Shown piece after piece: positions 32,972-40,516 of a DNA stretch of 40,516 nucleotides. The DNA lies in NCBI GenBank assembly GCA_002398825.1, contig DHBS01000009.1:32378-72893 (forward strand), given 5' to 3'. Source of the stretch: Syntrophomonas sp. UBA4922 (GTDB lineage Bacteria > Bacillota > Syntrophomonadia > Syntrophomonadales > Syntrophomonadaceae). The notes under the pieces are model-generated. The model searched no databases. It had not been told where the DNA came from and was given only the letters and a program-made list of their open reading frames with translations. Within the stretch, counting starts at the first letter, position 1, and every line of letters begins with the position of its first letter. The translations under genes and the position numbers were made by a program.

Positions 32972-33595
32972 TTGACAGAGATAAATCACGAAAATGCAAG
33001 CAGCCAGGTCACCGCAAATGAAGCCTTAAAGTGGTTGATTGAAGGCAACCGCCGCTATGTTGCCGGACAGTCGGCTCCAACCGACCTTAGCTCCTCCAGG
33101 CGCTCGGAGCTGCGCACCCATGGCCAGTATCCTTTTGCTGTGGTCCTCACCTGCTCTGATTCCAGGGTTCCTCCGGAACACATCTTCAATCAAGGCCTGG
33201 GCGACCTGTTCGTGGTGCGCGTGGCCGGCAACGTGGTGGATGATGTGGCCCTGGGCAGCATCGAGTACGGGGTGGAACACCTGGGATCGCCGCTGTTGCT
33301 GGTTATGGGCCATGATTACTGCGGCGCGGTCAAGGCTACTGTGGATGGAGGCGAAGCGCCGGGCAGTATCGCAGCTATTGTTGAGCGGATTAAACCAACC
33401 GTAGATTTGGTAAAGCAAACCGGTGCAGCCGGGAATGAATTGTACCGCAAGGTTGAAGACCAGAACATCCTGGCAGTGATCAGAACAATTCAGGCAAGTC
33501 CGATAATAAAGCATTTAACCGAGCACAAGCAATTAACTATTGTGGGGGGTAAATACCACCTGGACTCCGGAGAGGTAACTTTCATAGAAATCTAG
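32972..33595 (+). CDS. Beta-carbonic anhydrase
   Basis: Zinc enzyme interconverting CO2 and bicarbonate. 207 aa. Zinc ligands and the catalytic dyad are in LTCSDSRVPPEHIF (C61, D63, R65) and MGHDYCGAVKA (H114, C117). DLFVVRVAGNVVDDVALGSIEY is the family core. The start is a TTG at 32972 with AGGGGGG 7 nt upstream; no closer ATG is available. It is a monocistronic insert between the rplU operon (divergent) and the AEC permease, with its own terminator at 33612. Confidence 0.95.
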   Translation: MTEINHENASSQVTANEALKWLIEGNRRYVAGQSAPTDLSSSRRSELRTHGQYPFAVVLTCSDSRVPPEHIFNQGLGDLFVVRVAGNVVDDVALGSIEYGVEHLGSPLLLVMGHDYCGAVKATVDGGEAPGSIAAIVERIKPTVDLVKQTGAAGNELYRKVEDQNILAVIRTIQASPIIKHLTEHKQLTIVGGKYHLDSGEVTFIEI

Positions 33596-33611
33596 ACCGT
33601 GACGACAGTCT

Positions 33612-33643
33612 CCCGGGTTGAATTTCTCAACCCGGGTTTTTTT
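33612..33643 (+). terminator. Terminator of the carbonic anhydrase gene
   Basis: CCCGGGTTGA (33612-33621), 5-nt loop, TCAACCCGGG (33627-33636), then seven T. A perfect 10-bp stem. Confidence 0.93.
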
Positions 33644-33708
33644 GTCGAGCTGTTGGCAGCTTTTCAGGTGCGCGATATCAAAATAACGGCAAAAGTTGTA
33701 TGTATACA

Positions 33709-33737
33709 TTGAGCGCTATATTGAGGCAGATTATACT
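33709..33737 (+). promoter_or_regulatory. Promoter of the AEC permease gene
   Basis: TTGAGC (33709-33714), 17-nt spacer, TATACT (33732-33737). It lies about 100 nt upstream of the preferred start codon. Confidence 0.55.
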
Positions 33738-33834
33738 GTAATATGAACGAACCCGGACCGGCGGCGATATGTCCCGGTGCCGTTGGCTTCTCTTTAACCC
33801 GGATATATCAAAAATGAACACCAGGGAGGCTGCC

Positions 33835-34755
33835 ATGACAGCGATCCTCACCATCCTGGCCCCGATTTTTATAGTTCTTGCAGCCGGTTACGTGCTGCAT
33901 CGCTGCGGCCTGTTTACAGACCAATATGTGGAACAATCCAATCAGCTGATTTTCTATGTATTTCTGCCCCTCTTGCTGTTTCACAAGATCTCCCAATCTG
34001 ATTTTGAGTCTCTCTTCAGCCCCGGCAATCTCCTGGTGATGGTAACTGCCATAGGAGCGGTTTTTCTATTAAGCTGGATATGGGGCGGACTGGCCCACTA
34101 TCCGCCTTCCATTCTAAGCACTTTCATCAACGATAATTTCCGTTCCAACTTCGTATATATAGGCCTTCCCGTCTGTTATTACGCACTGGGAGACGGCGGT
34201 TTGGCCATAGGCAGCGTTCTCACCGCCCTGGCCGTACCGGTAGTCAATATCCTTTCGGTTCTGGCTTTCAGCCCGGTGCAGAACCAGCATTTTAATCTGC
34301 GTCTTTTCCTGCTGGATCTGGTAAAAAACCCGCTGATCATCGGCGCTGCATCCGGCATAATGTTTTCCCTGCTCGAAGTCCCAATTCCCGATTTCATAGC
34401 GGAAGCCCTGCTGCTGCTGACACAGCTTACCCTGCCTCTGGCACTGTGCTGTATCGGGGCCAGCCTCAGCCTGGCTATCAAGCCCGAACACTGGCCGGTT
34501 TTAGCTTCAAGCAGCCTTTTCAAACTATTCCTGCTCCCTTTGATCGCATACGGACTGATGGCTGCATTGCGTTTGCCCCTGGACACCACGGCTAAAGCCT
34601 TGCTCATCATGCTGGCCGCACCCAGCGCCGAGATCAACTATACCCTGGCTGCACAGATGAATGGAGAAGCCGACCTGGCTGGCACTACCATTGTGATAAC
34701 CACCATCCTGTCGGCTTTTTCTTACCTGATATGGTTGAGCTTGCTCAACATTTAA
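33835..34755 (+). CDS. AEC family transporter (auxin efflux carrier type permease)
   Basis: Membrane permease of the AEC family (malate, malonate or other organic acid carriers in bacteria). 306 aa with about 10 hydrophobic helices in two halves. Start: MTAILTILAPIFIVLAAGYVLHRCGLF and NQLIFYVFLPLLLFHKISQSDF are typical of the first half; PLALCCIGASLSLAIKP and LIMLAAPSAEINYTLAAQMNGEADLAGTTIVITTILS of the second. ATG at 33835 has AGGGAGG 5-6 nt upstream. In-frame ATGs at 33769 and 33814 would add a hydrophilic stretch without a good site. The substrate is unknown. Convergent with RNase G (14-nt gap). Confidence 0.88.
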   Translation: MTAILTILAPIFIVLAAGYVLHRCGLFTDQYVEQSNQLIFYVFLPLLLFHKISQSDFESLFSPGNLLVMVTAIGAVFLLSWIWGGLAHYPPSILSTFINDNFRSNFVYIGLPVCYYALGDGGLAIGSVLTALAVPVVNILSVLAFSPVQNQHFNLRLFLLDLVKNPLIIGAASGIMFSLLEVPIPDFIAEALLLLTQLTLPLALCCIGASLSLAIKPEHWPVLASSSLFKLFLLPLIAYGLMAALRLPLDTTAKALLIMLAAPSAEINYTLAAQMNGEADLAGTTIVITTILSAFSYLIWLSLLNI

Positions 34756-34769
34756 AATGTTTTCTTGGC

Positions 34770-36191
34770 TTATTGTCCCCGCAGGGTGTATTCCAGGGGG
34801 GCCAGGTCATCGCTCTTTAGCAGTTTGATCTTCTTGCCGGAGCGCTTTTCGATATAGGCCAGGTCGTTGGCTTCGCGGTTCATCTCCTCGATAAGGTCGG
34901 GATGGGCTTCGCAAATCAGAGTGTCCTGCTGCAAATAGTCCATATTGACCAGCTTGCGTTTTATTTCGCAGGCTACCGACTGCAGGTTGACCGTGCGCCC
35001 CTTGCCGTTGCAGCGGGTGCATTCGTCGGTAAAGATCTCCGAAACCCCGTAGCGCGATTTTTTGCGGGTCATCTCCAAAAACCCCAGCCCGGTCATGCCG
35101 ATAATGCGGGTATGGGCCTTATCCTTGGCCAGTTCGCGCTTCAGGGTCTCCACGATCTCTTCCTGATTCTGTTTGTTCTTCATGTCGATAAAGTCGATCA
35201 GTATGATTCCACCCAGACAGCGCAGCCGCAGCTGGCGGGGTATTTCTATGGAAGCCTCCCAATTGATGCGGTATACCGTATCTTCGAAATCATCCTTGCC
35301 GGTGTATTTGCCGCTGTTGACATCGATGACCGTCATGGCCTCGGTTTCATCCACAATCAGATAGCCCCCGTTTTTCAGCCATATTTTGCGCCTGAGGGCC
35401 CGGCGGATGTCCTTTTCCAGACTATATTTCTCGAATAAATCACCGGCTTCATAAATCACCGCATTGCACACCGTGGCCTTATTCTGCAAATAATTCAAGA
35501 CCCGCTCCCTGAGCCGCTCATTGTTGAGTATGATGCGGTGTATCTCCACGTCCAGATAGTCTCGCAGGGTACGCTCCAGAACATCGATATCCTCATAGAT
35601 CAGGCTGGGGGTTTTCATGCGCTGGTAGCGCCTCTCGATCTCTTGCCAGACCTTGATCAGCTCATCCATCTCCGCCAGGATTTCCTCATCATCGGCTTCC
35701 AGGCAGGCGGTTCGCAAGATGCAGCCAAATTCTGCGGGTTTGTAGCTGTCCACCAGACTGCGCAGGCATTCTCTGCGCTTGCTGTCAGTGATCTTCCGCG
35801 AAATCGAGACCTCCCCCTGAAAAGGCAAAAGGACCAGAAAGTGTCCCGGTATGGTGATGTTGCCGGTCACCCTGGCGCCTTTTTCAGAAAAAGCCTCTTT
35901 TTTCACTTGTACCAGGATATCCTGCCCGCTTTTTAAGAGGTCAAAAACATGCCCGCCGCGTTTCTTGCCCGGCGAAATGATATCCCCCGCATACAAAAAG
36001 GCGTTCTTGGCCAGGCCGATATCCACAAAGGCGCAAGACAGACCGGGAATAATGTCTTTTACCCGCGCTTTATAGATATTGCCCACGCTTTCATTTTGAT
36101 CTGCCCAAAATACCTCGGCCAGCCGCCCGTCTTCGACGATGGCCACCCGGGATTCCCAGGGATATACCTCAGCGATGATTTCTCTGATCAC
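34770..36191 (-). CDS. rng: Ribonuclease E/G family (RNase G)
   Basis: Endoribonuclease of the RNase E/G family. 473 aa. The S1 RNA-binding region (about 37-120) has GNIYKARVKDIIPGLSCAFVDIG and NAFLYAGD. The catalytic DNase I-like part has TVIDVNSGKYTG (D290) and GIILIDFIDM (D333), the two magnesium-binding aspartates. The zinc-link CTRCNGKGR is at C391 and C394. Start is GTG at 36191, overlapping the upstream stop by 4 nt (GTGA). It follows the DUF2344 gene. This gene set (radical SAM-DUF2344-rng) upstream of rplU is common in clostridia. Confidence 0.95.
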   Translation of the reverse strand: MIREIIAEVYPWESRVAIVEDGRLAEVFWADQNESVGNIYKARVKDIIPGLSCAFVDIGLAKNAFLYAGDIISPGKKRGGHVFDLLKSGQDILVQVKKEAFSEKGARVTGNITIPGHFLVLLPFQGEVSISRKITDSKRRECLRSLVDSYKPAEFGCILRTACLEADDEEILAEMDELIKVWQEIERRYQRMKTPSLIYEDIDVLERTLRDYLDVEIHRIILNNERLRERVLNYLQNKATVCNAVIYEAGDLFEKYSLEKDIRRALRRKIWLKNGGYLIVDETEAMTVIDVNSGKYTGKDDFEDTVYRINWEASIEIPRQLRLRCLGGIILIDFIDMKNKQNQEEIVETLKRELAKDKAHTRIIGMTGLGFLEMTRKKSRYGVSEIFTDECTRCNGKGRTVNLQSVACEIKRKLVNMDYLQQDTLICEAHPDLIEEMNREANDLAYIEKRSGKKIKLLKSDDLAPLEYTLRGQ

Positions 36192-36874
36192 AAACGCTTC
36201 ACCTGCTCTAGAGGAGTATAGAATTGTTCATTGACCTGGCAATAGTTGCCGCTGCGCCATACATCAATGACGTGCCCGGCAGGTATGCCGCAGGCACCCA
36301 AAATATCAGCCAGTTCATCGAAGCGAACATTGACCGGTTCTCCAGTGCTGACCCATATTTCTATGATATCAAATTGCTTCTCTGTCATCACAGTGATTTT
36401 GTGTATCCCCGGCCTGAGGTCTTTAGTGCGGTTTTTCTTTTTGCCCCGGCTGGCTACAACTAATTCAGGCCGGTTCATAATCATATTCACCTGATGTAAA
36501 ATTGCCTCATCCGCTTTTTCAACCTTAAAGACGTAACTGGCGGCATTAACCAGGCCCATAATGGAAGGGGCGGAGGGTGCTATGGCAACTGCCTGGAGCG
36601 CGGACAGGCCAACCGGAAATACCGCATTGAGCCGGTGGATGAAATCTTCCCCGCTCATCTCGGACTTGAGTTCGATGTCGAAATACTCGCGCTCCCCCCA
36701 CAGGCCCACCGGCAAAACTGTTCCCAGCGAAAGCTTGATATGGGGATTGAAGCCTTCGCTCAGGGCGTAAGGCACTCTGGCCCGGCGCAAGGCCCTCTCC
36801 ATGGCATGAATCATATCCAGATTGGCCAGGAAACGCAGCTCCGGCCCCACCCTATATTCCACTCGCAAGCGCAT
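36188..36874 (-). CDS. DUF2344 / TIGR03936 protein
   Basis: Partner of the radical SAM protein encoded just upstream; in some genomes the two are fused. 228 aa from ATG 36874 (MRLRVEYRVGPELRFLANLD), which has GGGGAGG about 6 nt upstream; the open frame extends to a TTG at 36889. Family features are LRFLANLDMIHAMERALRRARVPYALSEGFNPHIKLSLG (read here in segments) and LPVGLWGEREYFDIEL. It overlaps the end of the radical SAM gene by 23 nt and the start of rng by 4 nt. The biochemical role is unknown; RNA or ribosome modification is sometimes suggested. Confidence 0.9.
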   Translation of the reverse strand: MRLRVEYRVGPELRFLANLDMIHAMERALRRARVPYALSEGFNPHIKLSLGTVLPVGLWGEREYFDIELKSEMSGEDFIHRLNAVFPVGLSALQAVAIAPSAPSIMGLVNAASYVFKVEKADEAILHQVNMIMNRPELVVASRGKKKNRTKDLRPGIHKITVMTEKQFDIIEIWVSTGEPVNVRFDELADILGACGIPAGHVIDVWRSGNYCQVNEQFYTPLEQVKRL

Positions 36875-38708
36875 CGTCGCCCTCCCCAATCTCCAAATTC
36901 ACCTCCAGGGACGGACATACTCCGCAGTCATTGCAGCCTTCATGGCGGCAGTCACTGCTGCTCATGCCGCTATTGGCCAGCTCGTCCTCCCGGATCAGAA
37001 ATTCCTTGTCGATGCCGGTATCAATAAAATCCCAGGGCAGGGCTTCATCATAACCAACTCCCCGGGTAACGTAGAAGTCGGGGTCTACCCCGCACTCGGC
37101 CAAGGCCTCTTGCCAGGCCGGGAAGCGAAAATGCTCGCTCCACCCGTCAAATCGGCATCCCTTTTGCCAGGCCCGGTGGATCACCTGCGCCATTCTGCGG
37201 TCTCCCCTGGCGATGGCGCCTTCCAGAAAACTGGTCTCTTCGTCATGGAAGCTTAATTTTATGCCTTTTAAGCGGCGCCGACTCAGATAGCGCCGTTTTT
37301 CTCTAAGCTCCGCAATGGAGTCCTGCGGCCTCCATTGAAAAGGGGTGTGAGCTTTGGGGACAAAACAGGCCAGGCTGGCCCTTATCTCCACCCGGCGGGG
37401 AGCCAGTTCATCGCCGCGGCCCTTCACCTTGACGAGGAGGTCGATGATACCGTCCAAATCCTCATAGTTTTCCCGGGGCAAACCCATCATAAAATAGAGC
37501 TTGAGAGCTGTCCATCCGGAGGAGAAAGCCGCCTCCACCGCATCCATCAATTGCTCTTCGGTGACATTTTTATTGATGACATCGCGCAGTCTCTGAGTTC
37601 CGGCCTCCGGGGCCAGAGTTAAGGTGGTTTTCCTCACCTTTTGCACCTCATTGGCCAGGTCGACCGAAAATTGATCCACCCGTAATGAGGGCAAGGCCAC
37701 TCCGATGCCTTCCGGCCGGTATCTTTGCACCAGTTCCGACACCAGAGGCTTAACCTGCGAGAAGTCCAGGGTGCTGAGAGAAACCAGGGAGACTTCATCA
37801 TAGCCTGTGCTGCGGATCTGAGCTTCAGCCTGCGCTAAAAGGGTGTTGAGCCGGCGTTCCCTGACCGGCCGGTAGACCATACCGGCATGGCAGAAGCGGC
37901 AGCCCCGCTGGCATCCGCGCATCACCTCCAGGACAGCCCGGTCGTGCACCACCGACATATAGGGCACTACGGGCTTTTCCGGGAAATAAGCCTTATCCAG
38001 GCTCTTGACCACCCGGCGCCTGACGCGTTCCGGCGCCTTGCTCTCCAGGGGCTTGATGGATTCAAAGCGGCCCTGGGAAGCGTACTGAACCTCATATAAA
38101 GAGGGAACGTAAACCCCGTCAAGCTGTGCCATCTGCATCAGCAGGTCGGGGCGGGGAACCCCGCGGCAGCCCTGCACCAGGTCTAATATCTCTAAAAGCA
38201 CTTCTTCACCGTCGCCTATCACCAGGGCATCGAAGAAATCAGCAAACGGCTCCGGGTTGGCGCATACCGGACCGCCCCCGATGACGATGGGGTGCTGCGC
38301 TTCCCGGTCTTTAGCCAGGACCGGGATTCGCCCCAGGTCCAGCATGTTCAGCACATTGGTCAGCGACAGCTCGTATTGCAGGCTAAAACCGATAATATTA
38401 AAATTCTCAATGGGTTGGAAGCTTTCCAATGAATAGAGCGGGATGCCCTCTTCGCGCATGATGGCCTCCATATCAGGCCAGGGCGCGTAGCAGCGCTCCA
38501 ACAGGTGGTTGGTCTTTTCATTTACCAGGCCGTACAAGATCTTACTGCCTACATGCGACATCCCTACTTCATAAACATCCGGGAATGCCAGCAGCATTTT
38601 CACCCCGGAGGAATCCCAGTTCTTTTTGATGCTATTAAGTTCACCGCCGGTATAACGGGCTGGTTTACTGACCCGGGGCAGAATGTCGCGGATAAGTTTT
38701 TGCTGCAA
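36852..38708 (-). CDS. TIGR03960-type B12-binding-like radical SAM protein
   Basis: Radical SAM protein with an N-terminal cobalamin-binding-like domain (TIGR03960). About 618 aa. The N-terminal part has YTGGELNSIKKNW, LLAFPDVYEVGMSHVG and IVIGGGPVCANPEPFADF. The radical SAM motif is MRGCQRGCRFCHAGMVYRPVRER (CxxxCxxC). Start: the frame opens at ATG 38741 without a good site, but TTG at 38708 (MQQKLIRDILPRVSKPARY) has GGGAGG 8 nt upstream and fits the family N-terminus; I chose it. The C-terminus is cysteine-rich (CRHEGCNDCGVCPS). Function unknown. Confidence 0.92.
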   Translation of the reverse strand: MQQKLIRDILPRVSKPARYTGGELNSIKKNWDSSGVKMLLAFPDVYEVGMSHVGSKILYGLVNEKTNHLLERCYAPWPDMEAIMREEGIPLYSLESFQPIENFNIIGFSLQYELSLTNVLNMLDLGRIPVLAKDREAQHPIVIGGGPVCANPEPFADFFDALVIGDGEEVLLEILDLVQGCRGVPRPDLLMQMAQLDGVYVPSLYEVQYASQGRFESIKPLESKAPERVRRRVVKSLDKAYFPEKPVVPYMSVVHDRAVLEVMRGCQRGCRFCHAGMVYRPVRERRLNTLLAQAEAQIRSTGYDEVSLVSLSTLDFSQVKPLVSELVQRYRPEGIGVALPSLRVDQFSVDLANEVQKVRKTTLTLAPEAGTQRLRDVINKNVTEEQLMDAVEAAFSSGWTALKLYFMMGLPRENYEDLDGIIDLLVKVKGRGDELAPRRVEIRASLACFVPKAHTPFQWRPQDSIAELREKRRYLSRRRLKGIKLSFHDEETSFLEGAIARGDRRMAQVIHRAWQKGCRFDGWSEHFRFPAWQEALAECGVDPDFYVTRGVGYDEALPWDFIDTGIDKEFLIREDELANSGMSSSDCRHEGCNDCGVCPSLEVNLEIGEGDDALASGI

Positions 38709-38918
38709 ATCGGCAGCCTCCCATCTTACATGAGTTCTCATAATCAGTATTATTAAATAGTCTGAGGCTTTCCCGGTCTGATTAATTTGAAGGCCAAATG
38801 AAGTGATTCAGGCTGCCAAAGCCATATTCCTGGCAGTCCCTGGAAGAATGGCCCGGTTAGAGCTAATCGACCCTGGGAACGCTCGATGTTTATTTTTTAT
38901 CATAGAGTTTTCGCACCT

Positions 38919-38951
38919 AAAAAGCAATGCCGCCTATCACTGTCGGCATTG
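38919..38951 (-). terminator. Terminator overlapping the end of spoIVFB
   Basis: On the minus strand: CAATGCCG (38944-38951), 11-nt loop, CGGCATTG (38925-38932), then CTTTTT. The 5' arm lies in the last codons of spoIVFB. The rest of 38742-38918 shows no gene; a promoter for the radical SAM gene should be there, but I could not place it. Confidence 0.65.
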
Positions 38952-39806
38952 GCGCAAAGTGGCCAGAGGGCCTATCTCCATAAAGCATTCTATCAGTTCG
39001 GCTTCGGTATAAACATTTGCCACATGATGATAATCGTCTAAAACCACCACGATCAGATAATGCTTGGGGCGCGTGTCTTTGAGCAGGGATCTTAGCGGCG
39101 TATCCCAGGAGCTGACCACCTGCCTGGTTTCCAAAAACCCCAGCCGGTTCAACTCCGACTTTTTATGGATCAGGTAACGCATAAAAGAGTAGGCCAAAAA
39201 GCGGCTTTCCCGCACCGCAAACCAGAACAAGACCATTCCTGCCAATATCTCCTGGGCCATATATACAGCCTCTGAAGTATAGTAAAACCCATGGCAGATG
39301 ATGGCGGCAGCGAATGCCATACCCGTAAAGGCAGCCAAACGGGTGCTTTTTCTAAAGCCCATCAGGGGGGAAAGCCAGGAACGCAGGATCCTGCCCCCGT
39401 CCATGGGAAGAGCGGGCAGAAGATTGAACAAGCCCAGAAACAGGTTGCAGCGCATCAACCACAAACTGGTATCAGCATCCAGTCCGGTAGGCACAAAATA
39501 AAAAAAAGCCGCCAAACTCAAACTGCTCAAGGGGCCGGCCAGGGACATGAATAGTTCCTTTTCCGGTTCTAGGCCCGTAAAGTCTGCAATTTGTGCCTGC
39601 CCTCCAAAAGGAGTCAATTCTACTGCGCTAACCTTGATACCAAGCGCCCGGGCGGTTATGACATGGGCCATTTCATGAAAAAACAGGGCTGCCATAAGCA
39701 GGAGCAACAGCCGGCCTTGACCCAGGTAAGTATATAATCCGACCAAGGCCAGGACCAGCCAGTGGATGCGATAGGAGGTACCGGCAAGCTTCGCTATCGG
39801 TATCAT
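38937..39806 (-). CDS. spoIVFB: SpoIVFB-type intramembrane metalloprotease (M50)
   Basis: Site-2 protease of family M50 that cleaves pro-sigma-K in the mother cell in Bacillus. 289 aa. It has several transmembrane helices, the zinc motif LFFHEMAHV (H44, E45, H48), and NLLPALPMDGGRIL (D136), the third ligand. The C-terminal region (about 220-289) resembles a CBS-like cytosolic domain. ATG at 39806 shares a base with the upstream stop (TAATG), so translation is coupled. It could be a general M50 peptidase, but the adjacent SpoIVFA-like gene and the position before rplU support SpoIVFB. Confidence 0.88.
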   Translation of the reverse strand: MIPIAKLAGTSYRIHWLVLALVGLYTYLGQGRLLLLLMAALFFHEMAHVITARALGIKVSAVELTPFGGQAQIADFTGLEPEKELFMSLAGPLSSLSLAAFFYFVPTGLDADTSLWLMRCNLFLGLFNLLPALPMDGGRILRSWLSPLMGFRKSTRLAAFTGMAFAAAIICHGFYYTSEAVYMAQEILAGMVLFWFAVRESRFLAYSFMRYLIHKKSELNRLGFLETRQVVSSWDTPLRSLLKDTRPKHYLIVVVLDDYHHVANVYTEAELIECFMEIGPLATLRQCRQ

Positions 39807-40375
39807 TAAGGAAACAGATTGCTCGGATCCAAAGGTCCTTGCGGGGAATTGACGGCAAAATAAAACTGGTTCCCGCTGCGTCCGATCACGGTATCTTTGG
39901 TGACTGTCTGACCGGTGCGCACCAATACCCGATCCAGTTGTCCGTATTCAGAAGTCAGCCCCTGTTCATGCTCAATGACCGCCGTGTACTGACCCGCCTC
40001 ACCTTTAATCATGGTAATCTTCCCCGGCAGAATCGGCTTTACCGCCGTGTTGGGGTTAACCTGCAACAGGATTCCCGGGGAAGGCTCGGATTCATTCTGG
40101 CCGGTATACCAGCTGCTTCCGAAGGGGAGCAATACACCTGTGTAAGCACAGGGCAGCTGCAGCACCTGGTCAGATACGGCCGGTTCCAGTTGCCGCCCGG
40201 CCAGGCGTTCGCTAAAGGCGGCCAGGACTCGATTAGCCCATTGATCCTCGTAAAGGATCACCCGCAGGGCTGGTTCCACCAGGTTTCTGCTCCAATTGCC
40301 AGACTGCAGTGAGTATCCCACCAGGGCTACTATGGCTATAACCACCAATAGTCTAATACGAAAACTTCCCAGCAC
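39806..40375 (-). CDS. SpoIVFA-like protein (degenerate M23 domain)
   Basis: Probable partner and inhibitor of SpoIVFB. 189 aa: one N-terminal transmembrane helix (about 8-24), an extracytoplasmic stretch, then a lysostaphin-like M23 fold (about 95-189) with GILLQVNPNTAVKPILPGKI, YTAVIEHEQGLTSEYGQLD and VIGRSGNQFYFAVN. The zinc histidines of active M23 peptidases are not evident at the usual places, as in SpoIVFA. Start is GTG at 40375 with AAGGGGG about 8 nt upstream; no ATG fits. It is directly upstream of and coupled to spoIVFB. Confidence 0.78.
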   Translation of the reverse strand: MLGSFRIRLLVVIAIVALVGYSLQSGNWSRNLVEPALRVILYEDQWANRVLAAFSERLAGRQLEPAVSDQVLQLPCAYTGVLLPFGSSWYTGQNESEPSPGILLQVNPNTAVKPILPGKITMIKGEAGQYTAVIEHEQGLTSEYGQLDRVLVRTGQTVTKDTVIGRSGNQFYFAVNSPQGPLDPSNLFP

Positions 40376-40477
40376 CGGCTTGACCCCCTTTTTTGCCTGA
40401 CTTAGACCAAGCAGTCATGCTACAGTATATAAAGGCAGGTCAAAATGTATGCCAATAGTTGTAAGGCAGGCGCGGAT

Positions 40478-40516
40478 CTCAGACCAATCAGGGGGACCAA
40501 TCAGGGGGACGGTTCT
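40478..40516 (+). repeat. REP-like unit cut by the right window edge
   Basis: Two tandem arms ACCAATCAGGGGG (about 40483-40508) run into ACGGTTCT at the edge. The constant core GGGGACGGTTCT is the same as at 3531 and 26188. The expected right arm (TGATTGG) would lie just outside the window. The rest of 40376-40477 is upstream sequence of the spoIVFA-like gene. Confidence 0.75.

Overview
The window comes from an endospore-forming, low-to-mid GC Firmicute, most likely a clostridial anaerobe; a Syntrophomonas-like lineage is plausible but is inference only. The evidence is the sporulation genes (spoIIP, a spo0B-like gene, spoIVFA/spoIVFB-like genes), HrcA/CIRCE control of heat shock, a T-box leader, an L21 leader, an L27 N-terminal extension with its Prp protease, and gene order. 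The order dnaK-grpE-hrcA-hemW-lepA-spoIIP-rpsT-holA-comEC-comEA-(leuS)-rsfS-yqeK-nadD, and obgE-spo0B-rpmA-prp-rplU-spoIVFB-spoIVFA, follows two regions of the Bacillus subtilis map. Most of the window is therefore core genome, mostly read on the minus strand.

Layout. 1-3500: heat-shock operon hrcA-grpE-dnaK behind a promoter and CIRCE, preceded by hemW. 3516-3600: inverted REP-like pair. 3682-8579: lepA, murJ, a small YqxA-like membrane protein and spoIIP. 8683-10083: rpsT with its own promoter and terminator, convergent with holA. 10174-15567: accessory block with a COG2509 flavoprotein, a metallo-beta-lactamase-fold hydrolase, a MATE transporter and a probable 5'-deoxyadenosine deaminase. 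15572-18479: comEC and comEA. 18635-22048: a DUF1540 gene, then the leuS T-box unit. 22075-25288: rsfS/yqeK/nadD and an SPFH/NfeD pair. 25459-27441: a cysteine-cluster protein, a REP-associated tyrosine transposase (RAYT) element and a dockerin-like remnant. 27416-32801: proA, proB, obgE, spo0B-like, rpmA, prp and rplU. 32972-34755: beta-carbonic anhydrase and an AEC permease. 34770-40375: RNase G, DUF2344, a TIGR03960-type radical SAM protein and the SpoIVFB/SpoIVFA pair. The right edge cuts another REP-like copy.

Two observations stand out. First, a complete tRNA-Ala(GGC) gene, with G3-U70 and encoded CCA, sits inside the leuS T-box leader. It lies between the leucine-specifying Stem I (CTC specifier) and the antiterminator/terminator, and it caps a 9-bp stem where Stem III normally lies. 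Any leader transcript, terminated or not, would carry this tRNA, and RNase P processing would cut the riboswitch in two. Second, the RAYT gene is bounded by inverted copies of a REP-like unit with a constant loop core (GGGACGGTTCT) and stems that differ between copies yet stay self-complementary. Related units lie at 3516-3600 and at the right edge.

Several starts were moved from the longest reading frame to internal ATG, GTG or TTG codons with a well-spaced Shine-Dalgarno (hrcA, lepA, murJ, spoIIP, nadD, the SPFH gene, proA, proB, rplU, the AEC permease, the DUF2344 gene, the radical SAM gene and others). Each case is explained in its entry. Identifications rest on motifs, length and context read by eye; no database search was run.
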